64,000 nucleotides of DNA from an uncultured Caulobacterales bacterium (GTDB lineage Bacteria > Pseudomonadota > Alphaproteobacteria > Caulobacterales > Maricaulaceae). The stretch covers positions 1 to 64,000 of the forward strand of contig CALLIK010000006.1 in the NCBI GenBank assembly GCA_938009235.1, in the 5' to 3' direction. The position numbers and the translations under genes are program-made. This document shows positions 51,822-61,523 of this stretch, in pieces; position 1 is the stretch's first letter; each line of letters begins with the position of its first letter. Under the pieces are notes generated by a model that was not told where the DNA came from, searched no databases, and worked only from the letters and a program-made list of their open reading frames with translations.

Positions 51822-53297
51822 ATGAGCCTGTTATCCGCCAATAACTTACCTGAAGGCATTCGAACTTTCGAATATGATCGGGACACCGTGACATCTGGCA
51901 TCGTTCACTTTGGTATTGGTAATTTTCATCGCGCACACCAAGCCGTGTATTGCGATGATTTGTTGAATCAGGGTGCGACAAAATGGGGTATAACAGGGGT
52001 GTCATTGCGGTCGTCTTCGATGAAGGACGCACTGGAGCCACAAGATTACCTCTACACACTTGCGACATTAGGGCAGACGACAGAGTACCGCATCATCGGG
52101 TCCATCAAACATGTTTTAGTCGCACCAGACGCGCCAAATGAGGTGATTGATTTGATCGCCAAAACTTCAACCCAACTTGTTAGCTCGACCATTACCGAGA
52201 AGGGGTATTGTCTGACCTCAGGCAAGGTGGATTTTGATCACCCTGATTTACAGTTAGAGTTAGCTTCTTTGGACGCACCGAAAACAATATACGGATTTCT
52301 GGCGTGTGGACTTATTCAACGCGCTCAAGACGATAGCGCGCGCGCAAAGCTTACAATCATGTGCTGCGATAATATTTCAAAGGGTGGAGAGCTTCTGAAA
52401 GCTGGTGTCAGTCGTCTGTTACTTCAGCATAGTCCGATCACCCTCGAGTGGGCGCAAACTCATGTAGGATTTATCTCATCAATGGTTGACCGCGTTTGCC
52501 CGGCTACTGATGACGCATTGCGAACATCAGTACGCTGCGACACGGGGCGAGACGATGCCTGGCCTGTTTCGGCAGAGCCATTTACGCAGTGGATTATTGA
52601 AGATGGTTTCGTGGGTGAGCGTCCGAACTTCAACCAAGTCGGTGCTGTCTTCGTCGATGACATTGCTCCGTTTGAGCAGATGAAATTACGTTACCTAAAT
52701 GCCGCGCATACTATGGCGTCGACCTTGGGGTATTTGAGCGGCGATACATTCGTTCACGAAGCACTACTGCGGCCTGAGGTTTTAGACTTTATGCGCCAGG
52801 CCTTGCGGCAAAATGTACTGCCTCATGCTGCAGTTCCGAGCGGTTATAATGGGTCCGACTATATCGAAGAGGTGATTAAGAGGTTCCAGAATGGAAATCT
52901 GCCATATGCCAATCTACAAGTTGGAACGGACAGTTCTCAGAAGATTCAACAGCGATGGTTTCCGACGATAAACATCGCGGTGGCCGCAAGTGCGAACATC
53001 CCATATTTTGAATTCTGCCTCGGGGCGTGGGTTGTTTTCATTCACATTGCGCTCGAAAATGACGTCTTGAATGATCCAAAATTGGAGCAATTCACGCAAG
53101 TTGAAACTGATGATATGAACCAACGCGTCTTGTCCTATTTGACGATTGCATCGGCGAATGATTTTTCCTTTTTCAATCAGCCTGAATTCCTGCAGGCCGT
53201 GACACAACATGCGGAAACCATTCGTGCGAATGGCGTAGCATCAACCTTGACGGAATTTCTCGTCTTGCAAACTCAGAAAGAGCCAAATCATGCGTGA
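51822..53297 (+). CDS. uxuB: Mannitol dehydrogenase-family oxidoreductase, probable fructuronate reductase
   Basis: A 491-residue polyol-specific long-chain dehydrogenase. The N-terminal cofactor segment GIVHFGIGNFHRAHQAVYCD and the C-terminal catalytic KLRYLNAAHTMASTLGYLSG (K-x4-N-x2-H) are diagnostic. UxuB (D-fructuronate to D-mannonate) and mannitol 2-dehydrogenase belong to the same family; the 8-base overlap with uxuA, the mannonate dehydratase, decides for fructuronate reductase. First gene of the uxuBA pair. Confidence 0.88.
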   Translation: MSLLSANNLPEGIRTFEYDRDTVTSGIVHFGIGNFHRAHQAVYCDDLLNQGATKWGITGVSLRSSSMKDALEPQDYLYTLATLGQTTEYRIIGSIKHVLVAPDAPNEVIDLIAKTSTQLVSSTITEKGYCLTSGKVDFDHPDLQLELASLDAPKTIYGFLACGLIQRAQDDSARAKLTIMCCDNISKGGELLKAGVSRLLLQHSPITLEWAQTHVGFISSMVDRVCPATDDALRTSVRCDTGRDDAWPVSAEPFTQWIIEDGFVGERPNFNQVGAVFVDDIAPFEQMKLRYLNAAHTMASTLGYLSGDTFVHEALLRPEVLDFMRQALRQNVLPHAAVPSGYNGSDYIEEVIKRFQNGNLPYANLQVGTDSSQKIQQRWFPTINIAVAASANIPYFEFCLGAWVVFIHIALENDVLNDPKLEQFTQVETDDMNQRVLSYLTIASANDFSFFNQPEFLQAVTQHAETIRANGVASTLTEFLVLQTQKEPNHA

Positions 53298-54489
53298 GTC
53301 TTGGAGGTGGTTTGGCACGGATGACCCTGTCAGCTTGAATGAAATTCGCCAGACAGGTGCGACTGATATTGTCAGCGCGTTACATGCTGTGCCTGCGGGC
53401 GAAGTTTGGACAATGGAGGCTATTCAAGACTATAAAAACCTTATCGAAAACACGCCTGAAAATATGAGGTCTTTGCGCTGGACTGTGGTGGAGAGTATTC
53501 CTGTGCATGAAGATATCAAATTAGGAAAACCTGGCTGCGAGAAGTATATTGAGGCTTGGGCGACGTCGATGGTGAATTTGGCGCGATGTGGTGTGAAAAC
53601 CATCTGTTATAATTTCATGCCTGTCATCGATTGGACACGGACAGATTTGAAGTTTCAACTGCCGAGCGGGGCCTATGCGCTACGTTTCGATCAGGATAAA
53701 TTTGCGGCCTTTGATTTATATATTTTGAAGCGCGAAAATGCCGAAGCGGATTACTCATCCAAAGAGTTAGAGACAGCGAAAGCGGTCTTTGTAAATATGA
53801 GCGCCGCGGAGAAATCACAGCTCACAAATAACATCATTGCAGGCCTTCCAGGTAAAATGACGGATAGCTATAGTCTGGAGAGTTTCAGGGAGCAGCTTGC
53901 GCAGTATCAAGCGATTAGCAGCGAACAGCTTCGCGCAAACCTGCTTCGCTTCTTGGAAGTCGTTTTGCCGCTCGCGGAAGAACAGGATGTAAAACTTGCG
54001 ATTCATCCAGATGATCCGCCGCGCGACATGTTCGGTCTGCCGCGTATTATTTGCACAGCAGACGATTTGAATATGTTGTTTGACCTCGCGCCGAGTCCTG
54101 CAAATGGAATTACTTTATGTGTCGGCACCTATGGAAGTCGTCCTGATAATGATTTGCCGCAAATGGCAAAGGACTTTGGGTCGCGTATCCACTTCTCTCA
54201 TCTTCGTGGCGTTAGTCGTGACGCTAATGAGCAACGCTCTTTTTACGAAGCTAATCACCTAGATAGTGATATTGATATGGTGAGTGTCATTCGGAACCTG
54301 CTTCTTGAAGAGAAAAAACGTCGTCAATCGGGCGATGAGGGTGCAGAGATATTTATCCGCCCAGATCACGGCCATCAGATGATGGGTGATATCGGTAAGG
54401 CCAATAACCCTGGTTATTCTGGCGTGGGTCGATTGAAGGGATTAGCCGAAGTCCGCGGCGTTATTCACGCCTTATCTGCGGATCTCTAA
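53290..54489 (+). CDS. uxuA: D-mannonate dehydratase UxuA
   Basis: A 399-residue TIM-barrel enzyme that dehydrates D-mannonate to 2-keto-3-deoxygluconate. Seen: SLRWTVVESIPVHEDIKLG, MPVIDWTRTDLKF, VKLAIHPDDPPRDMFGLPRI with metal-site residues, LCVGTYGSRPDNDL and IRPDHGHQMMGDIG with the His near the C-terminus. Length matches the family. It overlaps uxuB by 8 bases. Its product joins the same pool as the end product of alginate breakdown. Confidence 0.96.
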   Translation: MRESWRWFGTDDPVSLNEIRQTGATDIVSALHAVPAGEVWTMEAIQDYKNLIENTPENMRSLRWTVVESIPVHEDIKLGKPGCEKYIEAWATSMVNLARCGVKTICYNFMPVIDWTRTDLKFQLPSGAYALRFDQDKFAAFDLYILKRENAEADYSSKELETAKAVFVNMSAAEKSQLTNNIIAGLPGKMTDSYSLESFREQLAQYQAISSEQLRANLLRFLEVVLPLAEEQDVKLAIHPDDPPRDMFGLPRIICTADDLNMLFDLAPSPANGITLCVGTYGSRPDNDLPQMAKDFGSRIHFSHLRGVSRDANEQRSFYEANHLDSDIDMVSVIRNLLLEEKKRRQSGDEGAEIFIRPDHGHQMMGDIGKANNPGYSGVGRLKGLAEVRGVIHALSADL

Positions 54490-54788
54490 CTCTCATTGTT
54501 AAAGGTCTTCAGTGTCGAGAGGCAGGCCTTTATAAATGACGCAGGTTTTACTTTGTGTTCTGATAGAGGGCTCAAACTTTGACACGCATTGATATACCCT
54601 CCTGATTTTCAGAGTTCAGATGCTCAATCTGTGGCAAGAATAACACAGTTCAAATATTTACGCACATTGGTAGGACCAATTACCTTAAAACGGTTCATTT
54701 AAATGGTTGACGTTTGCGTTATCGTGGGTCCAATACTAACCGAAAATCAATGTTACCGACTAAATTTGCAAACCAAGGGGATAGACTA
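54490..54788 (+). promoter_or_regulatory. Promoter region of the TonB-dependent receptor with a perfect operator palindrome
   Basis: ATTGGT-AGG-ACCAAT (54666-54680) is a perfect 6-bp-arm palindrome of the TTGGT/ACCAA type bound by FadR-subfamily GntR regulators such as UxuR/ExuR. A TTGACG (54707-54712) downstream could be a -35 with a weak -10 (CCAATA or TACTAA) 17-21 bases later. A ribosome site AAGGGGA precedes ATG 54789. The rest of the spacer behind uxuA shows no clear terminator. Confidence 0.7.
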
Positions 54789-57700
54789 ATGTCTAACGAT
54801 TTCACCACACGCGCGACTCCATCGCGTTTTTACACTGGGATTAAGCGCAGTTTTGGCGCGTCAACGTCCATTTTAGTCCTAAGTCTGATGGCTCAACCTG
54901 CTTTTGCGCAAAGCTCTGATGTTGAAGATGAAGTCATTGCTGTTGGTACACGTCAGGTCATTCAAGACACGATCGCGTTGAAGCGTGAAAGCACGCAGAT
55001 CGTTGACGGTTTTACGGCTGACGAAATTGGCGATATTCCAGCTCTTTCAATTGGTGAAGCTTTGGAAAATATCACAGGCGTCGCGTCGCATCGCGAAAAT
55101 GGCGGAGCTACTGAAGTTTCCATTCGTGGTCTTGGGCCGTTTTTGTCTTCAACTGTCGTAAATGGCCGCGCCGCAACAAATGGCTCTGGCGACAGATCAG
55201 TTAATTTCTCTCAGTTCCCATCTGAGTTGGTCAACAAATTGGCTGTTTTTAAAACGCAAGACGCTAGCCAGATTGAAGGCGGCGTTGCCGGTCAAATCCA
55301 AATCGAGACAGTTAAGCCACTGGATTTTGGTAAAAAGCGTATTCAGTTTGAAGTTAAGGGTAATGTAAACCCTGATCAATTGAAGCAAGATGATACTGAA
55401 GCGGGTGACATTGGTTACCGTCTTACAGGCAGCTATATTGATCAGTTCGAGCTTGGTGGCGGTGATGTGGGTTTCTCAATCGGTGTTCAGACAAGTGATA
55501 TTTCACAGCCAGAAGCAGAAGCGCGTCAAACAAGCTCTACAAGTTCTTCACGTCCAGCTTGTTTGATTACAGATGGTCTCTCTCAATTTACAGATCAGAC
55601 AAATGGCGGTACTTTCACTGGGTTCTCTAATGACCCAGAGACAACAGATCGTGGTGATGATGATTGTGATGATTTCAATGATCGCCGTAACTCCGAAAAC
55701 CTTGATACAAGAGGGTCTGATGTAGAAGGTGTTGATACAACGATAACGGATAATGGCACGAGTGTTGATGGCTCTACGCCATTCGTCTTTGCGCCATCCC
55801 AGCGTCACTATCGTCAAAATGATACGCGTGATCAACGCGATGCGATTTTTGGTGCGATACAGTGGGCGCCTAGCGATCGCTTGGACATCAATTTGGACGG
55901 GCAGTGGTCTGAACGTTTGCAGACTGAGCAGCGTAGTGATCTTACGTTCAATGGCGGTCGTCGTAATGATACCAGCTTAGGTGCGGATGGCTTGGAATTC
56001 GATACAACTTTGGACTCACTTCAAGCAACGGATAGTGGAGCAATCCTCTTTGCTGCGACTGACGGTAACATTGAAGTTCAAGGCGGTGATTTCGAACGTA
56101 AGGAAACTTACCTAGGTCTCGGCGCTAATGTCGAATATGAAATTTCTGATCGCCTAATCGTTGAAGCAGATTATGGATTTTCCGAAACGAAGCGTGTCGA
56201 AAGCAATCGCGAGTTCCGCATTCAGTCAGATCTGTCACCTGTCATTACGTATGACAACACGGATGGCAGTGTCCCATTGTATGGTCTTTATGGTGATGAC
56301 GCATTTGATGTGAATGACCCGACCAATTATGTGGATCGTCTTCGCGTTCGCATTGATAATGATGTTGATCGTACAAATACGATTAATTCAGCGAAATTTG
56401 ACACAACTTATGAGTTAGATGGAAAGTTCTTTAAGGATATCAAAGCTGGTATCCGTTGGGCTGACCAAGACTATGTTGATCTAGGTGGAGCTGGCGGCGT
56501 TGATTCCGGTGATCCATTGAGTGCAGATCAAGGTCGTTTCTCTTTTGAGATCGAAAATGATGGTGAGCTGACAGTTAACGGTCAGGAAGTTATCGATGAT
56601 AGCGACGATGATCTCTACGATACGGCTGAATTTGCAAACTTCCAGTCCAACCTTGTAAACGTTATCGCGTCGACGCGGGACGCCTGTTACAACGAATTTG
56701 TTGAAGGGGATTCTTTCCTAAGCAGCGTGCGTAGCGGCGATCTTATTACGACTTATGATGACAATGGAGACGTTGCTTCTTCTACCAACTCTTGGGCGCA
56801 ATTTGATGCGGGCTGTGTTGCGGATACTGCTGTGGCTTCATTGAATTCGCTTTTGGGCGATATTAATTCGTTCTTGACGAATGCTGATGCCAGCGAAAAT
56901 TCTTTTGCGGAGGCTTTGAACGCTTTCTCAAGTACTGGCCCTACGCTTGCGGATGAGAGCTTGGATGTCATTGATGTCCAGGAAGTGACAAAGTCTCTGT
57001 ACTTTATGACGAATTACGAAACGACTCTTGATGGTACTTTGCCTATCTCAGGAAACATTGGTGTTCGCATTGTCGATACCGATGTAAAGGCAACTGGCTA
57101 CAGAGCTGCCTTGAATGTTGACACGGCTGATGATGGTGAATTGACGCTATCTTTCGGAGATCTAGAGCGAGTTACCGCTGAGCATTCTTACACTCGGGTT
57201 TTACCTAGTGTGAACCTGATTATGGAAGTTGCGGATGACAAGGTTGTTCGTCTCGGTGCTTTCCGTGCGATGTCTCGTGCTGACCCTGCTGATATGGGCT
57301 TCAGTCGGACAATTTCATCTAATTCCGGTGATGGTGATGAGGCTATTACAACACTTGATGGATTGATTGGAACTGTTAGTGCGAACGGTAACCCTGAAAT
57401 CGATCCTCTAATGTCTTGGAACTATGATGCCAGTTTTGAGTGGTATCCAAATGCAGACACGATCCTAGCGCTTGGCGGGTACTATAAGTCCTTTCAGGGT
57501 GGGTTCGAAAACATTCGTCAGAATGAGACATATAGTGTGAATGGAGAGGACATCACACGCGATGTTTCTGTATCGCAGGTGAGTGATGATGAGAGTGCTC
57601 TCTTCGGTATCGAGCTAACGGCTTCACATGCCTTTACTTACCTTCCTGGTATTTTGAGCGGCCTTGGTGCAAAAGTTAGCTATAACTACGTGACGTCTGA

Positions 57701-58118
57701 CTTTGAATTTGAAGACAGTCGCTACGGAGATGTTTACGAGCGTCAATTGGATGGTACGGTTATTCAAACAAATGAGGGCATTATTGCTCCTGCTGGTTTG
57801 CCGGGTCTCTCTGAGAATACTATGTCCGCGCAAGTCTATTATGATATAGGTGCTCTCGACCTGTCTGTGCGCTACAAGTATCGTGATAACTACTTCCAGC
57901 CATTTACATCTGATGGAACACGTCTTCGCTACATCGGTGAAGTTGGTGTATGGGAAGCACGAGCAGCCTATAAGCTGAATGACAACTTCCGCCTATCAGC
58001 TGAAATCATTAACATTGGCAGCGAAACTAAAGATCAATACGCTTATGTTGAAGATGATCTCTACGAAGTGAATGATTACGGTCCACGGATCTTCTTCGGT
58101 CTTCGTGGTCGCTTCTAA
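54789..58118 (+). CDS. TonB-dependent outer-membrane receptor (Xanthomonas/Caulobacter class), probable alginate-oligomer importer
   Basis: A 1109-residue receptor. ATG 54789 (MSNDFTTRATPSRFYTGIKR) is followed by a signal peptide ending QPAFAQS; an upstream start would add 25 untypical residues. The plug has the TonB-box-like EVIAVGTRQVIQDTIALKR, then SIGEALENITGVASHRENGG and VSIRGLGPFLSSTVVNGRAA. The C-terminus ends in Phe (FFGLRGRF), as outer-membrane barrels do. An Asp-rich loop (RGDDDCDDFNDRRNSENLDT, about residues 290-310) may bind Ca2+. Flanking lyase and uronate genes suggest an alginate or uronate-oligomer ligand (inference). Confidence 0.92.
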   Translation: MSNDFTTRATPSRFYTGIKRSFGASTSILVLSLMAQPAFAQSSDVEDEVIAVGTRQVIQDTIALKRESTQIVDGFTADEIGDIPALSIGEALENITGVASHRENGGATEVSIRGLGPFLSSTVVNGRAATNGSGDRSVNFSQFPSELVNKLAVFKTQDASQIEGGVAGQIQIETVKPLDFGKKRIQFEVKGNVNPDQLKQDDTEAGDIGYRLTGSYIDQFELGGGDVGFSIGVQTSDISQPEAEARQTSSTSSSRPACLITDGLSQFTDQTNGGTFTGFSNDPETTDRGDDDCDDFNDRRNSENLDTRGSDVEGVDTTITDNGTSVDGSTPFVFAPSQRHYRQNDTRDQRDAIFGAIQWAPSDRLDINLDGQWSERLQTEQRSDLTFNGGRRNDTSLGADGLEFDTTLDSLQATDSGAILFAATDGNIEVQGGDFERKETYLGLGANVEYEISDRLIVEADYGFSETKRVESNREFRIQSDLSPVITYDNTDGSVPLYGLYGDDAFDVNDPTNYVDRLRVRIDNDVDRTNTINSAKFDTTYELDGKFFKDIKAGIRWADQDYVDLGGAGGVDSGDPLSADQGRFSFEIENDGELTVNGQEVIDDSDDDLYDTAEFANFQSNLVNVIASTRDACYNEFVEGDSFLSSVRSGDLITTYDDNGDVASSTNSWAQFDAGCVADTAVASLNSLLGDINSFLTNADASENSFAEALNAFSSTGPTLADESLDVIDVQEVTKSLYFMTNYETTLDGTLPISGNIGVRIVDTDVKATGYRAALNVDTADDGELTLSFGDLERVTAEHSYTRVLPSVNLIMEVADDKVVRLGAFRAMSRADPADMGFSRTISSNSGDGDEAITTLDGLIGTVSANGNPEIDPLMSWNYDASFEWYPNADTILALGGYYKSFQGGFENIRQNETYSVNGEDITRDVSVSQVSDDESALFGIELTASHAFTYLPGILSGLGAKVSYNYVTSDFEFEDSRYGDVYERQLDGTVIQTNEGIIAPAGLPGLSENTMSAQVYYDIGALDLSVRYKYRDNYFQPFTSDGTRLRYIGEVGVWEARAAYKLNDNFRLSAEIINIGSETKDQYAYVEDDLYEVNDYGPRIFFGLRGRF

Positions 58119-58136
58119 GAGCCACGTATAATTCTA

Positions 58137-58165
58137 AAAGGTCGTCATTTTGGCGGCCTTTTTTT
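58137..58165 (+). terminator. Rho-independent terminator of the receptor gene
   Basis: AAAGGTCGTC (58137-58146) pairs with GGCGGCCTTT (58152-58161) around ATTTT, with two T-G pairs, then TTTT into TATGG. It begins 18 bases behind the stop. Confidence 0.9.
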
Positions 58166-58200
58166 ATGGACCGATTACAAAAAGACAGCGATGTCATTTT

Positions 58201-58216
58201 AAATTGGTATGGACAT
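58201..58216 (+). promoter_or_regulatory. Operator half-site in front of the GntR gene
   Basis: AAATTGGTATGGACAT carries the left half (ATTGGT) of the palindrome seen at 54666, with a degenerate right half. It is 59 bases before the regulator's ATG, consistent with autoregulation. Confidence 0.4.
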
Positions 58217-58274
58217 ATGAGTCAGGGCCCTCATAACAGCTAATAAGCATATTGGGCATGGCGGGGCTTGGGTT

Positions 58275-59021
58275 ATGACGGAAAAAAGACTGTATCATAC
58301 TGTTGCGAATAAGCTGTTGGAGCTCATCGACTCGGGTGTCTTTCCGCCTGGTTCGCGTTTGCCTGGAGAGCGTGATTTGGCAAAGCGCTTTGGCGTGAGT
58401 CGAGTGTCTATCCGTGAGGCAGGCATTGCGCTTCAGGCTCAGGGCCGCGTAGAGATCAAAGTTGGCTCTGGCGTCTATGTTCTCGATCGCTCTAATTTGC
58501 CCGTATATGGCTTACCTAAAGTTGGTCCTTTTGAGCTAACTGAGGCGCGTGCGCTTTATGAGGGTGAAGCTGCAGCGCTGGCTGCTTCCATGATCACGGA
58601 TGAGGATTTAGCCAGCCTAGAGCGTTTAATTGATATTATGACAGGGAAAGTTGAGGATGAGCTTAGTCCTGATGAAGCTGATGCTGAATTTCATCTAACT
58701 ATTGCCCGCGCAACCAATAATCATGCAATTTTATTTGTTGTCGACAGTCTCTGGCGTATGCGGAAGGAGGCTTCGCAGCTGCAAGAGGTTTACAAAACTG
58801 TGTGTTCCAAGGATTCGAGCCACAGAGAGGATGAACATGTGTTGATTTTGGAAGCCCTTAAGCGAAGGGACTCTTCTGCGGCAAGATTTGCTATGCGGGC
58901 GCATTTTACACGCATGACTGAGGCGCTTTTAGTGGAGTCAGAGGCGCAGGCCCTTCGAGAGGTTCAGCGCAAGGCGTCAGAAAGCCGGTCCCGCTATACT
59001 TTATCACAACAAATCGAGTAG
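58275..59021 (+). CDS. FadR-subfamily GntR transcriptional regulator (UxuR/ExuR-like)
   Basis: A 248-residue regulator. The N-terminal winged helix-turn-helix is typical: SGVFPPGSRLPGERDLAKRF then GVSRVSIREAGIALQAQGRV. The C-terminal FCD ligand domain shows the metal-site residues in DAEFHLTIARATNNHAI, HREDEHVLILEAL and RAHFTRM. FadR-type members of sugar-acid loci respond to uronates or their breakdown products. The palindromes at 54666, 58201 and 59039 are its likely targets. Lies between the receptor and the lyase genes. Confidence 0.93.
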   Translation: MTEKRLYHTVANKLLELIDSGVFPPGSRLPGERDLAKRFGVSRVSIREAGIALQAQGRVEIKVGSGVYVLDRSNLPVYGLPKVGPFELTEARALYEGEAAALAASMITDEDLASLERLIDIMTGKVEDELSPDEADAEFHLTIARATNNHAILFVVDSLWRMRKEASQLQEVYKTVCSKDSSHREDEHVLILEALKRRDSSAARFAMRAHFTRMTEALLVESEAQALREVQRKASESRSRYTLSQQIE

Positions 59022-59038
59022 AGTGTCATGGAGATTAT

Positions 59039-59100
59039 ACCAATTGTTGAAATTGGTTGTAATAATTGGTTGACATCACCCTGTTTTGTGGGGCTAAACT
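59039..59100 (+). promoter_or_regulatory. Operator and promoter of the alginate-lyase operon
   Basis: ACCAATT-GTTGA-AATTGGT (59039-59057) is a perfect 7-bp inverted repeat. AATTGGTTG recurs 13 bases later (59051-59059 and 59064-59072), and the second copy overlaps a consensus -35, TTGACA (59070-59075). A -10 of GCTAAA (59093-59098, 17-base spacer) or TAAACT follows. The order operator-on-minus-35 fits repression by the neighbouring GntR protein. Confidence 0.68.
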
Positions 59101-59171
59101 AAATCGATGAAGGTCATGCAAATAAATCTCATATAAGAGTTTTTGTTGGTCTGAATTTATAGGGGATCAAT

Positions 59172-61523
59172 ATGCACAAGCCTGGACATCAACTAGATAT
59201 ACGTACTGTGTTCAAACCAATCGCTTGGACGGCGTTTTTGCTTTTATCTGGCGCTGTCGTTGCTTGCGCCCCGGCGGCTTCTGAAAAACTCCCAGCCAGC
59301 ACTGCTGCTGATATCCCTGCAAACACGAATACATCTGATACGGCTGTAGGTGAACGTTATTTGGTGTCCACTCAGGATGAATACGCAGATGCTGTTAAGT
59401 CTCTGGTGCCAGGTGATACGCTTGTACTCGCCGATGGTGAGTGGAAAGACTTTGAGATCCTCTTTACGGGTGAAGGCAGCGAAGACGCGCCAATTCATCT
59501 CGCCGCAGAAACGCCGGGTAAAGTATTCCTTACAGGGCAATCTAACCTTCGCATCGCCGGTGAATGGCTGGACGTGTCTGGTCTCGTTTTCACTGAAGGT
59601 TTCACGCCGACGCGCGAGGTTATTTCATTCCGCCGCACAAAAGGCGATTTAGCCAACAACTCTCGCGTCCATAATGTCGTCATTGATGATTATAACCCGA
59701 CAGAGCGCACATCTGCTGATTTCTGGGTCATGATCTACGGTAAGAATAATCGGTTCGATCACAACACTTTGGTGAACAAACGAAATCGCGGCGTAACAAT
59801 GGCCGTCCGAATGGACACCGAAGAGAGCCGAAAGAACAACCACCGCATTGACCATAACTATTTTGGACCGCGCCCAATCTTGGGGTCGAATGGCGGTGAG
59901 ACCTTGCGTATCGGGACGAGCCATTATTCACGCAGTGAGAGTTTAACGCTCATTGAGAACAATTACTTTGACCGTTGTGATGGCGAAGTCGAAATCATCT
60001 CATCGAAATCCGGTGGCAATATCATCCGGAACAATACGTTTTACAAATCACGTGGAACGCTAACGCTACGTCATGGGAATGACAGTCTTGTTGAGCGCAA
60101 TGTTTTCCTTGGCGAAGGCGAGGACCACACTGGCGGTTTCCGTGTTATCAATGCACGCCAAACCGTCCGCGATAATTACATGGAGGGCATAACTGGCTCA
60201 CGTTTCGGCGGCGCATTGGTTGTCATGAACGGCGTGCCGAACGGCCCAATCAATAGATACGACCCCGTCATTTCTTCTGTCATCACGAATAACTCACTTA
60301 TCAATAGTGATAATATTCAACTTGGCGCGGGCAGTGATGCTGAACGCAGCGCTCCGCCGACCGATACGCGTATGGAAAATAACCTCGTCGTGCATGAGCA
60401 GGGCCGTAACAGCATGACTGTCTATGATGATATGTCAGGTATCGCGTTTAAGGATAACGTCAGCAATGTAGCACTGGAGCCGTTGGAAGATAAATTCGAT
60501 ATTCAGGACGTGAAAGTAAAGCGCGCCAAAAATGGCCTGCTTTACCCAACTGGAGATATTAAAGCCGGCGCGCCAAGAGATCTTGTCGTGACCCAGCTGT
60601 CGGACACTGGCGCATCCTTTTACCCTAAGGCAGGTGTCGCGACTGTTTTCGGATCCGGAAAAACCCACAACATAAAACCCGGTGAAGGAAATCTCGCCAA
60701 ACTCGTAGCTGAAGCTCAAGATGGCGATACGATCCGTTTGCTGGCTGGGACACACACAGCAGACCGCGTCATCACGATCACAAATACACTTAAGTTTGAA
60801 GGTGTAGGCGGCGCGACGCTTTTGTATGAACGCGATGCACTGTTTGAAATTAAGGACGGTGGTAGTTTGCGCATAGAAGGACTGACAATTTCTGGGGCTG
60901 ATACGCCTGACAGTGCCGGCAATGTTGTTATCCGCACTGGCCCATATTCTATGTTGAAAAATTATCGATTGGAAATCGCGGATACGGTCTTTGAAGACCT
61001 TGACGTCAATCATTCCTTCGACGTGATTTCAGCGGCCAAAGGGACCTTTGCTAATCATATTACATTAGAACGCGTGAAGGTTTCCGACGCGACAGGTCAT
61101 GTTTTGAGGCTTGACCGCGAAACAGATGATAACGGAATTTACGGCTCCGAGTATTTGACGATTTCTGACTCAGAATTTTCAAACATTGGCGGTAAAGTTG
61201 CGGATGTTTACCGCGGCGGCACGGACGAGAGTACATTTGGCCCGCACGTCACCGTCACAAACTCCAGCTTTGATAATATTGGCGGGAATAAGCGCAATAA
61301 GACAGGTGGCAGTTTCCGTTTGCACGGCGTGCAAGTCACGCTCCTTGAAGGCAACTTATTCAAAAATTCAAAGCCAGTTATCATCGATCACACAGTCGGT
61401 GAACCAAAGACGCGTTTATTGAATAATGATTTTGGAGGCTCTGCAGCGCCGCGTATCATTGAATTAAATAGCGACGAAAAAGATACGGCTATTCTGTCTG
61501 GTAATAAAGGCATTTCAAAATGA
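59172..61523 (+). CDS. Polysaccharide lyase family 6 (alginate lyase), lipoprotein
   Basis: A 783-residue two-domain parallel beta-helix protein with a lipoprotein signal (lipobox AVVAC, about residue 32), so likely anchored in the outer membrane. The N-terminal helix carries PL6 catalytic residues: Lys in EIISSKSGGNIIRNNTFYK (about residue 279) and Arg in TLTLRHGNDSLVERNVFLG (about 300). A second beta-helix from about residue 500 begins GDTIRLLAGTHTADRVITIT, as in two-domain PL6 enzymes. It degrades alginate, often polyMG or polyG. Ribosome site AGGGGAT precedes the ATG. Stop overlaps the PL17 start. Confidence 0.93.
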   Translation: MHKPGHQLDIRTVFKPIAWTAFLLLSGAVVACAPAASEKLPASTAADIPANTNTSDTAVGERYLVSTQDEYADAVKSLVPGDTLVLADGEWKDFEILFTGEGSEDAPIHLAAETPGKVFLTGQSNLRIAGEWLDVSGLVFTEGFTPTREVISFRRTKGDLANNSRVHNVVIDDYNPTERTSADFWVMIYGKNNRFDHNTLVNKRNRGVTMAVRMDTEESRKNNHRIDHNYFGPRPILGSNGGETLRIGTSHYSRSESLTLIENNYFDRCDGEVEIISSKSGGNIIRNNTFYKSRGTLTLRHGNDSLVERNVFLGEGEDHTGGFRVINARQTVRDNYMEGITGSRFGGALVVMNGVPNGPINRYDPVISSVITNNSLINSDNIQLGAGSDAERSAPPTDTRMENNLVVHEQGRNSMTVYDDMSGIAFKDNVSNVALEPLEDKFDIQDVKVKRAKNGLLYPTGDIKAGAPRDLVVTQLSDTGASFYPKAGVATVFGSGKTHNIKPGEGNLAKLVAEAQDGDTIRLLAGTHTADRVITITNTLKFEGVGGATLLYERDALFEIKDGGSLRIEGLTISGADTPDSAGNVVIRTGPYSMLKNYRLEIADTVFEDLDVNHSFDVISAAKGTFANHITLERVKVSDATGHVLRLDRETDDNGIYGSEYLTISDSEFSNIGGKVADVYRGGTDESTFGPHVTVTNSSFDNIGGNKRNKTGGSFRLHGVQVTLLEGNLFKNSKPVIIDHTVGEPKTRLLNNDFGGSAAPRIIELNSDEKDTAILSGNKGISK

